NCBI GenBank assembly: GCA_963780675.1
Contig: CAWACR010000003.1
Coordinates: 806,001-870,000, forward strand
Direction: 5' to 3'
Source of the DNA: JAHECE01 sp963780675
Lineage (GTDB): Bacteria; Actinomycetota; Actinomycetes; Actinomycetales; JAHECE01
DNA: 64,000 bases
Made by a program: the position numbers and the translations under genes. Position 1 is the first letter of the stretch. Every line of letters starts with the position of its first letter. The notes beneath the pieces were generated by a model that was not told where the DNA came from, searched no databases, and saw only the letters and a list, made by a program, of their open reading frames with translations. Below, one piece after another: positions 7,984 to 16,075 of the stretch.

Positions 7984-9213
7984 ATGTCGGTTCGCCGTGT
8001 CGCCCTGCTCACCGCCGGTGGCTTCGCTCCCTGCCTCTCGTCCGCCGTGGGCGGATTGATCGAGCGGTACACCGAGATCGCGCCCGACGTCGAGATCCTG
8101 GCCTACAAGTACGGCTACCACGGATTGCTGTCGGGACAGAGCGTCCTCATCGACGACGCCGCGCGGGCTCAGGCGCACCTGCTCCACCAGTTCGGTGGAA
8201 GTCCGATCGGTAACAGCCGGGTGAAGTTGACGAACATCAAGAACCTGGTCCACCGGGGTCTGGTCAAGCCGGGTGAGGACCCGCTCGCCGTGGCCGCGGA
8301 GCAGCTCCGAAAGGACGGCGTCGACGTGCTCCACACGATCGGCGGCGACGACACCAACACGACAGCCGCAGACCTCGCCCGGTTCCTCCTGGAGAACCAG
8401 TACGACCTCACCGTGGTCGGGCTCCCGAAGACCATCGACAACGACATCATCCCGATCCGCCAGTCGCTGGGTGCCTGGACCGCGGCAGATCAGGGAAGCC
8501 AGTTTGCGCAGCGGATCATCGGCGAGAACGCGTCGAACCCGAGGATGCTCATCGTCCACGAGATCATGGGCCGGCACTGCGGGTGGCTCGCGGCGGCCAC
8601 GGCGAGGGAGTATCGCGCGTGGCTGGACAGTCGCGAGTGGAACCCGACGATCGGCTTGCGGCGCGAACGGTGGGACATCCACGCCGTGTTCCTCCCGGAG
8701 CTCGCCATCGACCTCGACAGCGAGGCAGAACGGTTGCGCGCCGTGATGGATGAGGTGGGCAGCGTGAACATCTTCCTCTCGGAGGGTGCGGGAGTGCCGG
8801 AGATCATCGCCGAGATGGAGGCGAACGGCGAGGAGGTCCAGCGCGACCCCTTCGGGCACGTGAAGCTGGACCTCATCAACCCGGGTCAGTGGTTCGGGCG
8901 GCAGTTCTCGGAGCGCATCGGTGCCGAGAAGGTGATGGTGCAGAAGAGCGGCTACTTCTCGCGGTCCGCACCGGCGAACGCCCGTGACCTGGCGCTCATC
9001 CGGACGATGACCGACCTCGCGGTGGACTCCGCGCTTCGTGGCGAGTCGGGCGTGATCGGACACGACGAGCAGGACAACGACACGCTGAAGGCAATCCCCT
9101 TCCACCGGATCGCCGGGGGCAAGGCCTTCGACATCACGGAGCCGTGGTTCGGCGAGATGCTCGCCGACATGGGGCAGACGGTCGCGCCGTCGGCCCACGG
9201 CGGCCTCCACTGA
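7984..9213 (+). CDS. pfp: Pyrophosphate-dependent 6-phosphofructokinase
   Basis: Interconverts fructose 6-phosphate and fructose 1,6-bisphosphate, here predicted to use PPi, which makes the step reversible. In the 409-residue protein the phosphoryl-donor loop reads GGDDTN (residues 120-125) and the next motif PKTIDND (148-154). The second Asp of GGDD and the Lys before TIDND are the established marks of PPi enzymes, where ATP enzymes have GGDGS and PGTIDND. The ATG at 7984 follows a GGAAGGG ribosome site. A strong hairpin follows the stop. Actinomycetes often use this form as their main phosphofructokinase. Confidence 0.94.
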   Translation: MSVRRVALLTAGGFAPCLSSAVGGLIERYTEIAPDVEILAYKYGYHGLLSGQSVLIDDAARAQAHLLHQFGGSPIGNSRVKLTNIKNLVHRGLVKPGEDPLAVAAEQLRKDGVDVLHTIGGDDTNTTAADLARFLLENQYDLTVVGLPKTIDNDIIPIRQSLGAWTAADQGSQFAQRIIGENASNPRMLIVHEIMGRHCGWLAAATAREYRAWLDSREWNPTIGLRRERWDIHAVFLPELAIDLDSEAERLRAVMDEVGSVNIFLSEGAGVPEIIAEMEANGEEVQRDPFGHVKLDLINPGQWFGRQFSERIGAEKVMVQKSGYFSRSAPANARDLALIRTMTDLAVDSALRGESGVIGHDEQDNDTLKAIPFHRIAGGKAFDITEPWFGEMLADMGQTVAPSAHGGLH

Positions 9214-9227
9214 CCTGACGACGGGAT

Positions 9228-9270
9228 GGTCTCCCGGCTCGCGCCGGACGTCGGCGCGAGCCGGGAGACC
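9228..9270 (+). terminator. Perfect 18-19 bp hairpin after pfp
   Basis: The arm GGTCTCCCGGCTCGCGCC (9228-9245) is exactly complementary to 9253-9270, and G9246/C9252 extend it by one more pair, leaving a 5-nt loop. It starts 14 nt after the pfp stop. There is no T-run, which is usual for actinobacterial intrinsic terminators. Its right arm reaches to within 8 nt of the -10 box of the next gene. Confidence 0.8.
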
Positions 9271-9277
9271 GGGCCCC

Positions 9278-9283
9278 TATCCT
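9278..9283 (+). promoter_or_regulatory. -10 box for leaderless DAHP synthase transcript
   Basis: TATCCT ends 7 nt before the GTG start codon at 9291. This matches the actinobacterial TAnnnT -10 element at the spacing that puts transcription start on the first base of the start codon, so the mRNA is predicted to be leaderless. There is no Shine-Dalgarno sequence, which agrees. The -35 zone would fall inside the right arm of the preceding terminator hairpin. Confidence 0.6.
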
Positions 9284-9290
9284 GATCGGC

Positions 9291-10643
9291 GTGACCGTCC
9301 TCCCAGAACCCGACGTCGTCGTCGGCCTCGACCACTGGCGCCAGCTCACCGCCGGTCAGCAGCCGACCTGGCCCGACGCAGATGCCCTCGCCGCCGCCAC
9401 TGCCGAGATCGCGGCCGCTCCGCCACTCGTCTTCGCAGGGGAGGCGGACCGTCTGCGGGGCCTGCTCGCTGCGGCCTCGCGAGGCGAGGCGTTCCTCCTG
9501 CAGGGCGGGGACTGCGCGGAGACGTTTGCCGAGGCCACGGCCGACCGCATCCGCAACAAGATCAAGACCATCCTCCAGATGGCCGTGGTGCTCACCTACG
9601 GGGCGAGCCTGCCCGTCATCAAGATGGGTCGAATGGCCGGGCAGTACGCGAAGCCGCGGTCGAGCAACGACGAGGAGCGGGACGGCGTCGTCCTTCCCGC
9701 CTACCGAGGCGATGCCGTCAACGGGCACGACTTCACCCCCGAGGCCCGGCGGCCCGACCCCCAGCGGATGCTGCGGGCCTACCACACGTCGGCTGCGACG
9801 CTGAACCTGATCAGGGCCTTCACCGCCGGCGGCTTCGCCGACATGCGGCGGGTCCACGAGTGGAACCGCGGGTTCATGGCCAACCCGGCCTACGCACGCT
9901 ACGAGGCGTTGGCCACGGAGATCGACCGTGCGATCCGGTTCATGGCGGCCGCGGGCGCCGACTTCGAGGGCCTGCGGACGGTGGAGTTCTTCTCGAGCCA
10001 CGAGGCCCTCCTGCTGGACTACGAGAGGGCCCTCACCCGGTTCGACTCGCGGACCGGACGGCCCTACGACTGCTCGGCCCACTTCCTGTGGATCGGGGAG
10101 CGCACCCGCGAGCTCGACGGCGCGCACGTGGACTTCCTCTCCCGGGTGAAGAACCCGATCGGCGTCAAGCTCGGGCCGTCGACGACGCCCGACACCGCTC
10201 TGGCGCTGATGGACCGGCTCAACCCCGACGGCGAGCCCGGCCGGCTCACCTTCATCACACGGATGGGTGCGGGACGTGTTCGCGATGTCCTCCCGGACCT
10301 CGTGGCGAAGGTCTCGGCCTCGGGTGGCCCTGTCACCTGGGTGTGTGACCCGATGCACGGGAACACGTTCGCCTCGCCCAGCGGCTACAAGACACGCGAC
10401 TTCGGCGTGGTCCTCGATGAGGTCAAGGGGTTCTTCGAGGTGCACGCGGGTCTGGGCACCGTTCCGGGTGGCCTGCACGTCGAGCTGACCGGCGACGACG
10501 TGACGGAGGTCATGGGCGGCAGCGAGGAGATCGACGACATCGGGCTCAGCAGGCGCTACGAGACCCTCGTCGATCCTCGCCTCAACCACCAGCAGTCCCT
10601 GGAGATGGCGTTCCAGGTCGCGGAGATGCTCCGGGAGCGCTGA
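9291..10643 (+). CDS. aroG: Class II DAHP synthase
   Basis: Condenses phosphoenolpyruvate and erythrose 4-phosphate to DAHP, the first step of aromatic amino acid synthesis. The 450-residue protein matches the plant/actinobacterial class II enzyme: LLQGGDCAETFAE (metal-ligand Cys), KMGRMAGQYAKPRS, PAYRGDAVNGHDF, EFFSSHEALLLDYE, IGVKLGPST and WVCDPMHGNTF. The GTG at 9291 is supported by the 7-nt spacing to a -10 box (leaderless). The downstream Mo-oxidoreductase gene begins 2 nt after the stop, so the two are cotranscribed. It is not class I, which is shorter. Confidence 0.95.
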   Translation: MTVLPEPDVVVGLDHWRQLTAGQQPTWPDADALAAATAEIAAAPPLVFAGEADRLRGLLAAASRGEAFLLQGGDCAETFAEATADRIRNKIKTILQMAVVLTYGASLPVIKMGRMAGQYAKPRSSNDEERDGVVLPAYRGDAVNGHDFTPEARRPDPQRMLRAYHTSAATLNLIRAFTAGGFADMRRVHEWNRGFMANPAYARYEALATEIDRAIRFMAAAGADFEGLRTVEFFSSHEALLLDYERALTRFDSRTGRPYDCSAHFLWIGERTRELDGAHVDFLSRVKNPIGVKLGPSTTPDTALALMDRLNPDGEPGRLTFITRMGAGRVRDVLPDLVAKVSASGGPVTWVCDPMHGNTFASPSGYKTRDFGVVLDEVKGFFEVHAGLGTVPGGLHVELTGDDVTEVMGGSEEIDDIGLSRRYETLVDPRLNHQQSLEMAFQVAEMLRER

Positions 10644-10645
10644 GC

Positions 10646-11287
10646 GTGATCGACGCCGGAGGACGGCCCGACCACCTCGCGATGCCCACGCCCGGAGGCA
10701 CGGAGGTGCTTCCTCCGGACCGGAGCCTGCCCCCTGGGCAGCGGCTGCTCCGGGACCTGCCCGTCATGCACTACGGGCCGGTCCCGCGACCTCGGCCCGA
10801 GCGTTGGCGCTTCACCGTGGGAGGAGCCACGGTCGACGGCGCGGAGCACGCCTTCGACCTCGCGACCCTCCTGGCGCTCCCGCGGGTGGAGGTGGTGGCC
10901 GACCTCCACTGCGCGACACATTGGAGCGTGCTCGACCAGCGCTGGTCCGGAGTCCTCGCGCGCGACGTGATCGCCCTGGCGCCACCCGCGGCGGAGGTCG
11001 AGCACGTTCTCGTGTTCGCCGAGTACGGGTACGCCGCGACGGTCCGCTTGGAGGACCTCGCCTCCGGGCGGTCTCTCCTGGCGACACACCTCGGGGGCCA
11101 GGAGCTCACCGCCGAGCACGGAGCGCCGATGCGGCTGATCATCCCCCACCTGTACAGCTGGAAGGGGCCCAAGTGGGTCCGGGGCTGGAACTACCTCACG
11201 ACCCCGGAGCGCGGCTTCTGGGAGGACCGGGGCTATCACATGCACGGTGACGCGTGGCGCGAGGAGCGGTACGCCTACCAGGAATAG
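10646..11287 (+). CDS. Sulfite-oxidase-type molybdopterin oxidoreductase
   Basis: A 213-residue protein of the oxidoreductase molybdopterin-binding fold. It keeps the Mo-ligating cysteine in DLHCATHWS, the WSGVLARDVI strand, and the cofactor/surface motifs GAPMRLIIPHLYSWKGPKWVRGWNYL. There is no signal or Tat peptide, so it looks cytoplasmic, unlike MsrP (YedY), and it lacks the dimerisation domain of full sulfite oxidases. It starts 2 nt after the DAHP synthase stop and is probably translationally coupled. The substrate is unknown. This small cytoplasmic group is widespread in actinobacteria. Confidence 0.88.
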   Translation: MIDAGGRPDHLAMPTPGGTEVLPPDRSLPPGQRLLRDLPVMHYGPVPRPRPERWRFTVGGATVDGAEHAFDLATLLALPRVEVVADLHCATHWSVLDQRWSGVLARDVIALAPPAAEVEHVLVFAEYGYAATVRLEDLASGRSLLATHLGGQELTAEHGAPMRLIIPHLYSWKGPKWVRGWNYLTTPERGFWEDRGYHMHGDAWREERYAYQE

Positions 11288-11332
11288 GTCGCCCGTCGAC
11301 TCGGGAACCGTCAGGGCGGCCGGGCTCGATCC

Positions 11333-13297
11333 TCAGACGATTGTCAGCGTCACGGTCGAGCCGCGCGGGATGCTCTCACCCGCCACGGGGTCCGACGCGC
11401 GGACCGTGCCGAAGAACCCGCCGAGCACCCGCTCGATCCGCACAGTGAAGCCCGCCTCCTCGAGGATGCGGGTCGCCTCGTCCACCTGCTTGCCCACTAC
11501 GGGCGGTACCGCGACGAGGGGCGGACCCAGGGAGACCGTGATGCGCACCGTGTCGCCACGAAGCGCAGGGCCCGACGGCGGGTCCTGCCCCATGACCTGT
11601 CCGGCCGGGACGTCGCCGGAGTAGTCGGTGAGGACCTCGGGAACCAGCCCCGCGTCGGTGAGCTCCTGTTCGGCGACGGCCTGCGTGGCGCCGAGGACGG
11701 ACGGGATGGTCACGGGTTCGCGACCGTTCGAGACCGCGAGGTCGACGGGCCGGTAGTGGGGGACGATCTCGCCGGCGGACGGGGTCGAGGAGACAACCGA
11801 GCCCTGGGGGACCACCATGTCGTAGGGCCGGGTGATCTCGCCGACGGCGAGGCCCGCCCCGTCCAGCGCCGCGAGCGCGTCGGCCTCGGCGAGGCCGGAG
11901 AGGGTGGGCACCTCGAGCATGAGGACGCCGAGGGAGACCACGACCTCGACGTCGCCCTCCTTCGCGACCCGTTCCAGGGGGCCGGGTGACGTGGCGACGA
12001 CGTTGCCGGCCGGGATGTCGTCGTCGTTGGCCTCCGTGAGGGTGGTGCTCAGGCCGGCACCCTCGAGCCTCTCGATCGCGACGTCGACGGGAAGGCCCGT
12101 GACGTCGGGGACCTGCGTGAACGCTCCGGGGCCGGCCTCGAACCACCACCAGGCACCCGCCGCCAGGGCGAGGAACAGCGCGAGGACGGCCGCCACGCGA
12201 CGGCCGCGGCGCCGTCGCGGTCGGTCGTCGCGTGGCGTCGCGACCGCGCCGGCGGGCGGGGGCGGGCTGATGGCACCGAGGGGGAGTGCGACGGTTCCCG
12301 AGCCGACGCTGAGCCCGAGGGCGCGCGTGGCGTCGTCGTCGGCAAGGCCGGCGCCGCTCTCCGCCTCGTCGGCGCCGATCCCGGTCGAGGCACGTGGAGA
12401 TGCGGGCGGCACGACGACGGGCGGATCGGCCTGCCGGGCCAGGACCGGCTCGTCGAGGCTCAGGTGCGCGCGGCGCACGAGCACCAGCGCGGCCCGGGCG
12501 TCGGTGGGGCGCTCGGCGGGCTCTCTGGCGGTGAGCGCCGCGACCACGTCGTCGATCTCGACCGGGAGCCACGGCACGCGGGTGGACGGGGCGGGCACGT
12601 CCTCGTGGACGTGGCGGTAGGCGGTCTGGATCGCAGACTCGCCGGTGAGCGGCTGATGGCCGGTCACGAGTTCGTAGAGCATGACGCCGCATGCGTAGAC
12701 GTCGGCGCGGGCGTCGGCCAGACCCGCGGTGACGATCTCGGGGGAGAGGTACGCCACCGTGCCCAGCACGGTGCCGGTGGTCGCCGCTGTCGCCTCCGTC
12801 ACGGCGCGCGCGAGGCCGAAGTCGGCGACCTTGACGCGGCCGTCGGAGGCGATGAGGACGTTCTCCGGCTTGACGTCCCGGTGGACGAGACCGGCGGCGT
12901 GGGCCGCAGCGAGGGCGTCGAGGACGGCCTCGACGAGGTCCAGGGCCTCCCCGAGCGGGAGCGTGCCCCGCTCGCGCAGGACGGTGCGCAGGTTCGGCCC
13001 GTCCACGTGCTCGAGCGTGAGGTAGGCGGTGTCACCGTCGCTGCCCTGGTCGTAGACGCCCACGATGCCCGGGTGCGTGAGCCGCGCAGCGGCGCGGGCC
13101 TCACGCCGGAAGCGTGCGACGACGTCGCTCCCCTCCGCGAGGTGGGGATGCATGATCTTCAGCGCGACCTCGCGGTCCAGCCGACGGTCGAGGGCGCGGT
13201 AGACGGTCGCCATGCCACCGCGCGCGATGCGTGCGGTGATCTCGTAGCGCTCGTCGACCACGCGGCCGACGAGCGGATCGGTCACGGTGGCTCCCAC
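11333..13297 (-). CDS. PASTA-domain Ser/Thr protein kinase (PknB/PknL type)
   Basis: Membrane kinase that senses cell-wall fragments and phosphorylates division and envelope targets. In 654 residues: kinase domain about 18-275 with the Gly loop IARGGMATVY, catalytic K47, HRDVKPEN (139-146), DFG (159-161) and a TTGT activation loop; a Pro-rich juxtamembrane linker; one membrane segment (368-385, after an Arg-rich stop-transfer); then four extracellular PASTA repeats of about 65 residues from 394 to the end. The family is certain. By position it corresponds to pknL in M. tuberculosis (from memory), but that kinase lacks PASTA repeats, so I give no symbol. Confidence 0.95.
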   Translation of the reverse strand: MGATVTDPLVGRVVDERYEITARIARGGMATVYRALDRRLDREVALKIMHPHLAEGSDVVARFRREARAAARLTHPGIVGVYDQGSDGDTAYLTLEHVDGPNLRTVLRERGTLPLGEALDLVEAVLDALAAAHAAGLVHRDVKPENVLIASDGRVKVADFGLARAVTEATAATTGTVLGTVAYLSPEIVTAGLADARADVYACGVMLYELVTGHQPLTGESAIQTAYRHVHEDVPAPSTRVPWLPVEIDDVVAALTAREPAERPTDARAALVLVRRAHLSLDEPVLARQADPPVVVPPASPRASTGIGADEAESGAGLADDDATRALGLSVGSGTVALPLGAISPPPPAGAVATPRDDRPRRRRGRRVAAVLALFLALAAGAWWWFEAGPGAFTQVPDVTGLPVDVAIERLEGAGLSTTLTEANDDDIPAGNVVATSPGPLERVAKEGDVEVVVSLGVLMLEVPTLSGLAEADALAALDGAGLAVGEITRPYDMVVPQGSVVSSTPSAGEIVPHYRPVDLAVSNGREPVTIPSVLGATQAVAEQELTDAGLVPEVLTDYSGDVPAGQVMGQDPPSGPALRGDTVRITVSLGPPLVAVPPVVGKQVDEATRILEEAGFTVRIERVLGGFFGTVRASDPVAGESIPRGSTVTLTIV

Positions 13298-13334
13298 GTG
13301 GGGAGTCTACGTTCGCTCCCTGCCCGGCCCGCTG

Positions 13335-14661
13335 TCAGGAGAACCGTGTTGCCATCAGCGTCTGGATGTTGGCGACGTAACGACGGGTGTCGGCGTACAT
13401 GCCGTTGCGGGTCACGGAGCCCAGGCCCTGGTAGTAGCCCGCGATCGCCGTCGGCAGGTCGGGCGCGCTGCGGACGAGGGCGCGAAGGATCGCGACACCG
13501 GCCGTGGCGTTGTCCTGCGGGTCGAGGAGGTCCAGCGGTCGACCGACCAGCTGGGACGCCCACACGCCGGAGCTGGGGATCACCTGCATCGTCCCGATCG
13601 CGTTGGCCGGCGAGACCGCCCGCTGGTCGAAGCCGGACTCCTGGTAGGCGATCGCCTGGGCCAGGGCTGGGTCCACGCCCATCGCGAGGGCGGTCGTGCG
13701 GACGATCTGCTGCATCTCGGCTCGGCTCGGCACCGACCGCGAGAGCAGGGTCGCCTTGTTCGCGTTGGCGGCGGAGACGGTGGCCTCGGGATAGGTGCGC
13801 CCGGCGAACGTGTTGGGGACGAGTTGCGTGGTGGCGGCCGGTGCCGGCGCTCCGGTGGCGCCCGGGATGGTGAGGGTCTGGCCGACGCGGATGAGTGCGC
13901 GGGAGTCGAGGCCGTTGGCGGCGACGATGGCGGCGACGGTGGTCCCGTAGCGGGAGGCGAGGCGGGAGACGGTGTCACCCGAGACGACGAGGTGCCGGGT
14001 GGTCGTGCCGGACGCGGGCGCGGGGGCCGGGGCCGCAGCAGGGGCCGGAGCGGGTGCCGGCGCTCCGGTGGCGCCCGGGATGGTGAGGGTCTGGCCGACG
14101 CGGATGAGTGCGCGGGAGTCGAGGCCGTTGGCGGCGACGATGGCGGCGACGGTGGTCCCGTAGCGGGAGGCGAGGCGGGAGACGGTGTCACCCGAGACGA
14201 CGAGGTGCCGGGTGGTCGTGCCGGACGCCGCGGGCGCGGGGGCCGAGGGCCGCGGCGGGCGCCGCGGTACCGGCCGGCGACGGGATGTGCAGCACCTGTC
14301 CGATGCGGATGAATGCCCTGGCGTTGAGCCCGTTGGCGGCGACGATCGCCTGGACGGTGGAGCCGGTCCGGCGAGCGATCGCACTGACGGTGTCACCGGC
14401 GACGACGACGTACGTCATCTGCGGGGTCACGGTGGGCGCGTGGGCGGGCGCCTTGACAGTCGGGGCCAGTCGGGGTGCGGTGGCGGTCAGCAGAGGCCCC
14501 GCGGTGAGGCCCGCCGCCGGAGCGGTGCGCGGTGCGGGTGCGGGGGCAGCATGGGCGGCCGCCGGAGCGACGACGCCGGACATGGCCATGACGGCGAGCC
14601 CGATGCCGGCGGTGGGGACCGCTCGGCTCGTGCGGGCGCGGCGTGGGACGGGCCTGGTCAT
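13335..14661 (-). pseudogene. Secreted LysM x3 lytic transglycosylase, one frameshift
   Basis: Predicted peptidoglycan hydrolase. Reading from 14661: a signal peptide (Arg-rich start, then GIGLAVMAMSGVVAPAAAHA), LysM 1 (TYVVVAGDTVSAIARRTGS...), then a frame change, LysM 2 and LysM 3 (each HLVVSGDTVSRLASRYG...), and a transglycosylase domain with catalytic Glu in AIAYQESGFDQRAVSP and the IGTMQVIPSSGVW motif. The frame changes between about 14230 and 14265, in a run of GCGGGCGC repeats. Every domain is otherwise intact, so this may be a sequencing error or a slippage-prone site rather than a dead gene. Confidence 0.8.
13840..14228. repeat. 213-bp period tandem LysM-coding repeat
   Basis: Bases 13840-14015 recur identically at 14053-14228, an offset of 213 bp or 71 codons. 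Each copy encodes one LysM domain plus an Ala/Pro linker. Identity at silent positions points to recent duplication or gene conversion. Confidence 0.85.
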
Positions 14662-14734
14662 CGGGACCTCCGGTCGACGACGGGTCTGCGTCGAGGGTCG
14701 GGCGCCTGCGGCTACGCCCCCTCAGCCGTGACGC

Positions 14735-14766
14735 GTGTGACTAGTGAGAGTGGTGTGACTAGTGAG
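14735..14766. repeat. Direct repeat in leader of the LysM gene
   Basis: GTGTGACTAGTGAG occurs at 14735-14748 and again at 14753-14766, an 18-bp period. On the gene's strand it reads CTCACTAGTCACAC twice and lies just downstream of the predicted -10 box. It could be a regulator site or part of a structured leader. The regulator is unknown. Confidence 0.45.
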
Positions 14767-14775
14767 GACAGACTG

Positions 14776-14805
14776 ACGATAGGGGGATCCGCGATCGCGC
14801 GGCAA
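14776..14805 (-). promoter_or_regulatory. Candidate promoter of the LysM transglycosylase
   Basis: On the minus strand TTGCCG (14805-14800) and TATCGT (14781-14776) are 18 bp apart. This fits a sigma-70-type promoter about 115 bp before the gene. Evidence is the two boxes only. Confidence 0.4.
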
Positions 14806-14852
14806 CGTTTCGGACCGGGTGGACGCGTGCTCGGTCTGTCGTCTGGTGCCGG

Positions 14853-15953
14853 TCAGGCGGCCCGGTCGACCGCGAGGTGCGCGAGGGAGCGGAGCTCGAA
14901 GGTCGGCCGCTCGGGGAGTCCGGCCTCCGTGAGCGCGGTGAAGCCCAGGGCCGTGCGCTCCGCGATGAGGCTCTCGACAGCCGAGACGGCACCCGTCGAG
15001 ACGAGGATCGCGCGGAGGCGCTCGATCCCGGAGTCGTCGAGGTCAGGGCGCCCCAACCCGGCGATGAGCGTGTCGCGCTCGACCGGGTTCGCGCGCTCGA
15101 GCGCGAACCCGACGAGCAACGTCCGCTTGCCCTCCCGGAGGTCGTCCCCGGCCGGCTTACCGGTGACGGTCGGATCGCCGAAGACGCCGAGGAGGTCGTC
15201 GCGCAACTGGAACGCCTCTCCGATCGGCAGCCCGAACCGTGAGAGCGCGGTGAGCATGGCCTCGTCGGCGCCGGCGAGGGCCGCGCCGAGCACGATCGGG
15301 TGCTCGACGCTGTAGCCCGCGGACTTGGTGCGAAGGACACGCTCGGCGCGGCCGCGCTCGTCCGCCGAGTCCTCGGCCCAGGGCATGGCCTGGGCGTACA
15401 TGTCGAGGTACTGGCCCAGGGTCACCTCGGCCGTCATCAGGTCGTAGACCTGCTGGGCGCGCCGGGCATCGGTAGCGGGAACCGCTCGCGTCGCAGCGCT
15501 CATCTCGCTGAAGCTCATCACCAGGAGCAGATCGCCCAGGAGGATCGCGGACGCCTCGCCGAACCGGTCGGGCGACCCGAGCCAACCTCGCGACAGGTGG
15601 AGCTGCGTATGAAGCCGATGGGCCGACGGGCGGCCGCGGCGCGTCAGCGAGCCGTCCATGACGTCGTCGTGCACGAGGGCCGCCGCCTGGAAGAGCTCGA
15701 GGCTCGCGCCGGCGGCGACGGCGGGTGAGTCGGCCGTCTCCGGTGCGGGGCCACCACAGGCGGACCACCCGGCCACGCAGAACGCGGCCCGCAGCCGCTT
15801 CCCGCCGGAGAGCAGCTCGAGCCCCGAGGCGGTGAGGTGGGCGCTCTCCGGCCCGACGTGGGCGAGCCGCGACTCCACGTCTCGGACAGAAGCGCGCAGA
15901 CGTTCGGTGACCAGGCGGCGGGTGGTCTCCAGGGACGCGTGAAGGTCCTGCAT
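14853..15953 (-). CDS. Polyprenyl (geranylgeranyl-type) diphosphate synthase
   Basis: Chain-elongating isoprenyl diphosphate synthase. The 366-residue protein has the first Asp-rich motif DDVMD at 96-100, the substrate motif GGKRLRAAF (50-58), the second Asp-rich motif LRDDLLGVFGD with the following KPAGDDLREGKRT, and the EVTLGQYLDMYAQ segment. The chain-length region before DDVMD (ASLELFQAAALVH) contains Phe, which tends to give C15-C20 products; GGPP is likely but not proven. It sits where idsA2 (Rv2173) is found in the mycobacterial order (from memory) and may feed carotenoid or quinone synthesis. Confidence 0.92.
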   Translation of the reverse strand: MQDLHASLETTRRLVTERLRASVRDVESRLAHVGPESAHLTASGLELLSGGKRLRAAFCVAGWSACGGPAPETADSPAVAAGASLELFQAAALVHDDVMDGSLTRRGRPSAHRLHTQLHLSRGWLGSPDRFGEASAILLGDLLLVMSFSEMSAATRAVPATDARRAQQVYDLMTAEVTLGQYLDMYAQAMPWAEDSADERGRAERVLRTKSAGYSVEHPIVLGAALAGADEAMLTALSRFGLPIGEAFQLRDDLLGVFGDPTVTGKPAGDDLREGKRTLLVGFALERANPVERDTLIAGLGRPDLDDSGIERLRAILVSTGAVSAVESLIAERTALGFTALTEAGLPERPTFELRSLAHLAVDRAA

Positions 15954-16075
15954 CCGCGCAGCCTACGACGCCGAGGTAGCACGACTCCTCCCCAGTCGCC
16001 TCCGGCGGCGGCTTGTCCACCGCGGCACCCGGGACAGGGACACCGCCCAGGGCGCACCCTGGTGCGCTGTGTGTC

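Noticed and set aside
13287..14312. Repetitive Gly/Arg-rich plus-strand frame opposite the LysM gene
   Set aside because: It looks like a repeat protein but is the reverse complement of the LysM tandem repeat. The minus-strand reading has signal peptide, LysM and transglycosylase motifs.
14662..14852. Possible c-di-AMP (ydaO) riboswitch before the LysM hydrolase
   Set aside because: Such riboswitches occur before actinobacterial wall hydrolases, but I could not find the conserved core sequence in this leader; only a short direct repeat is present.
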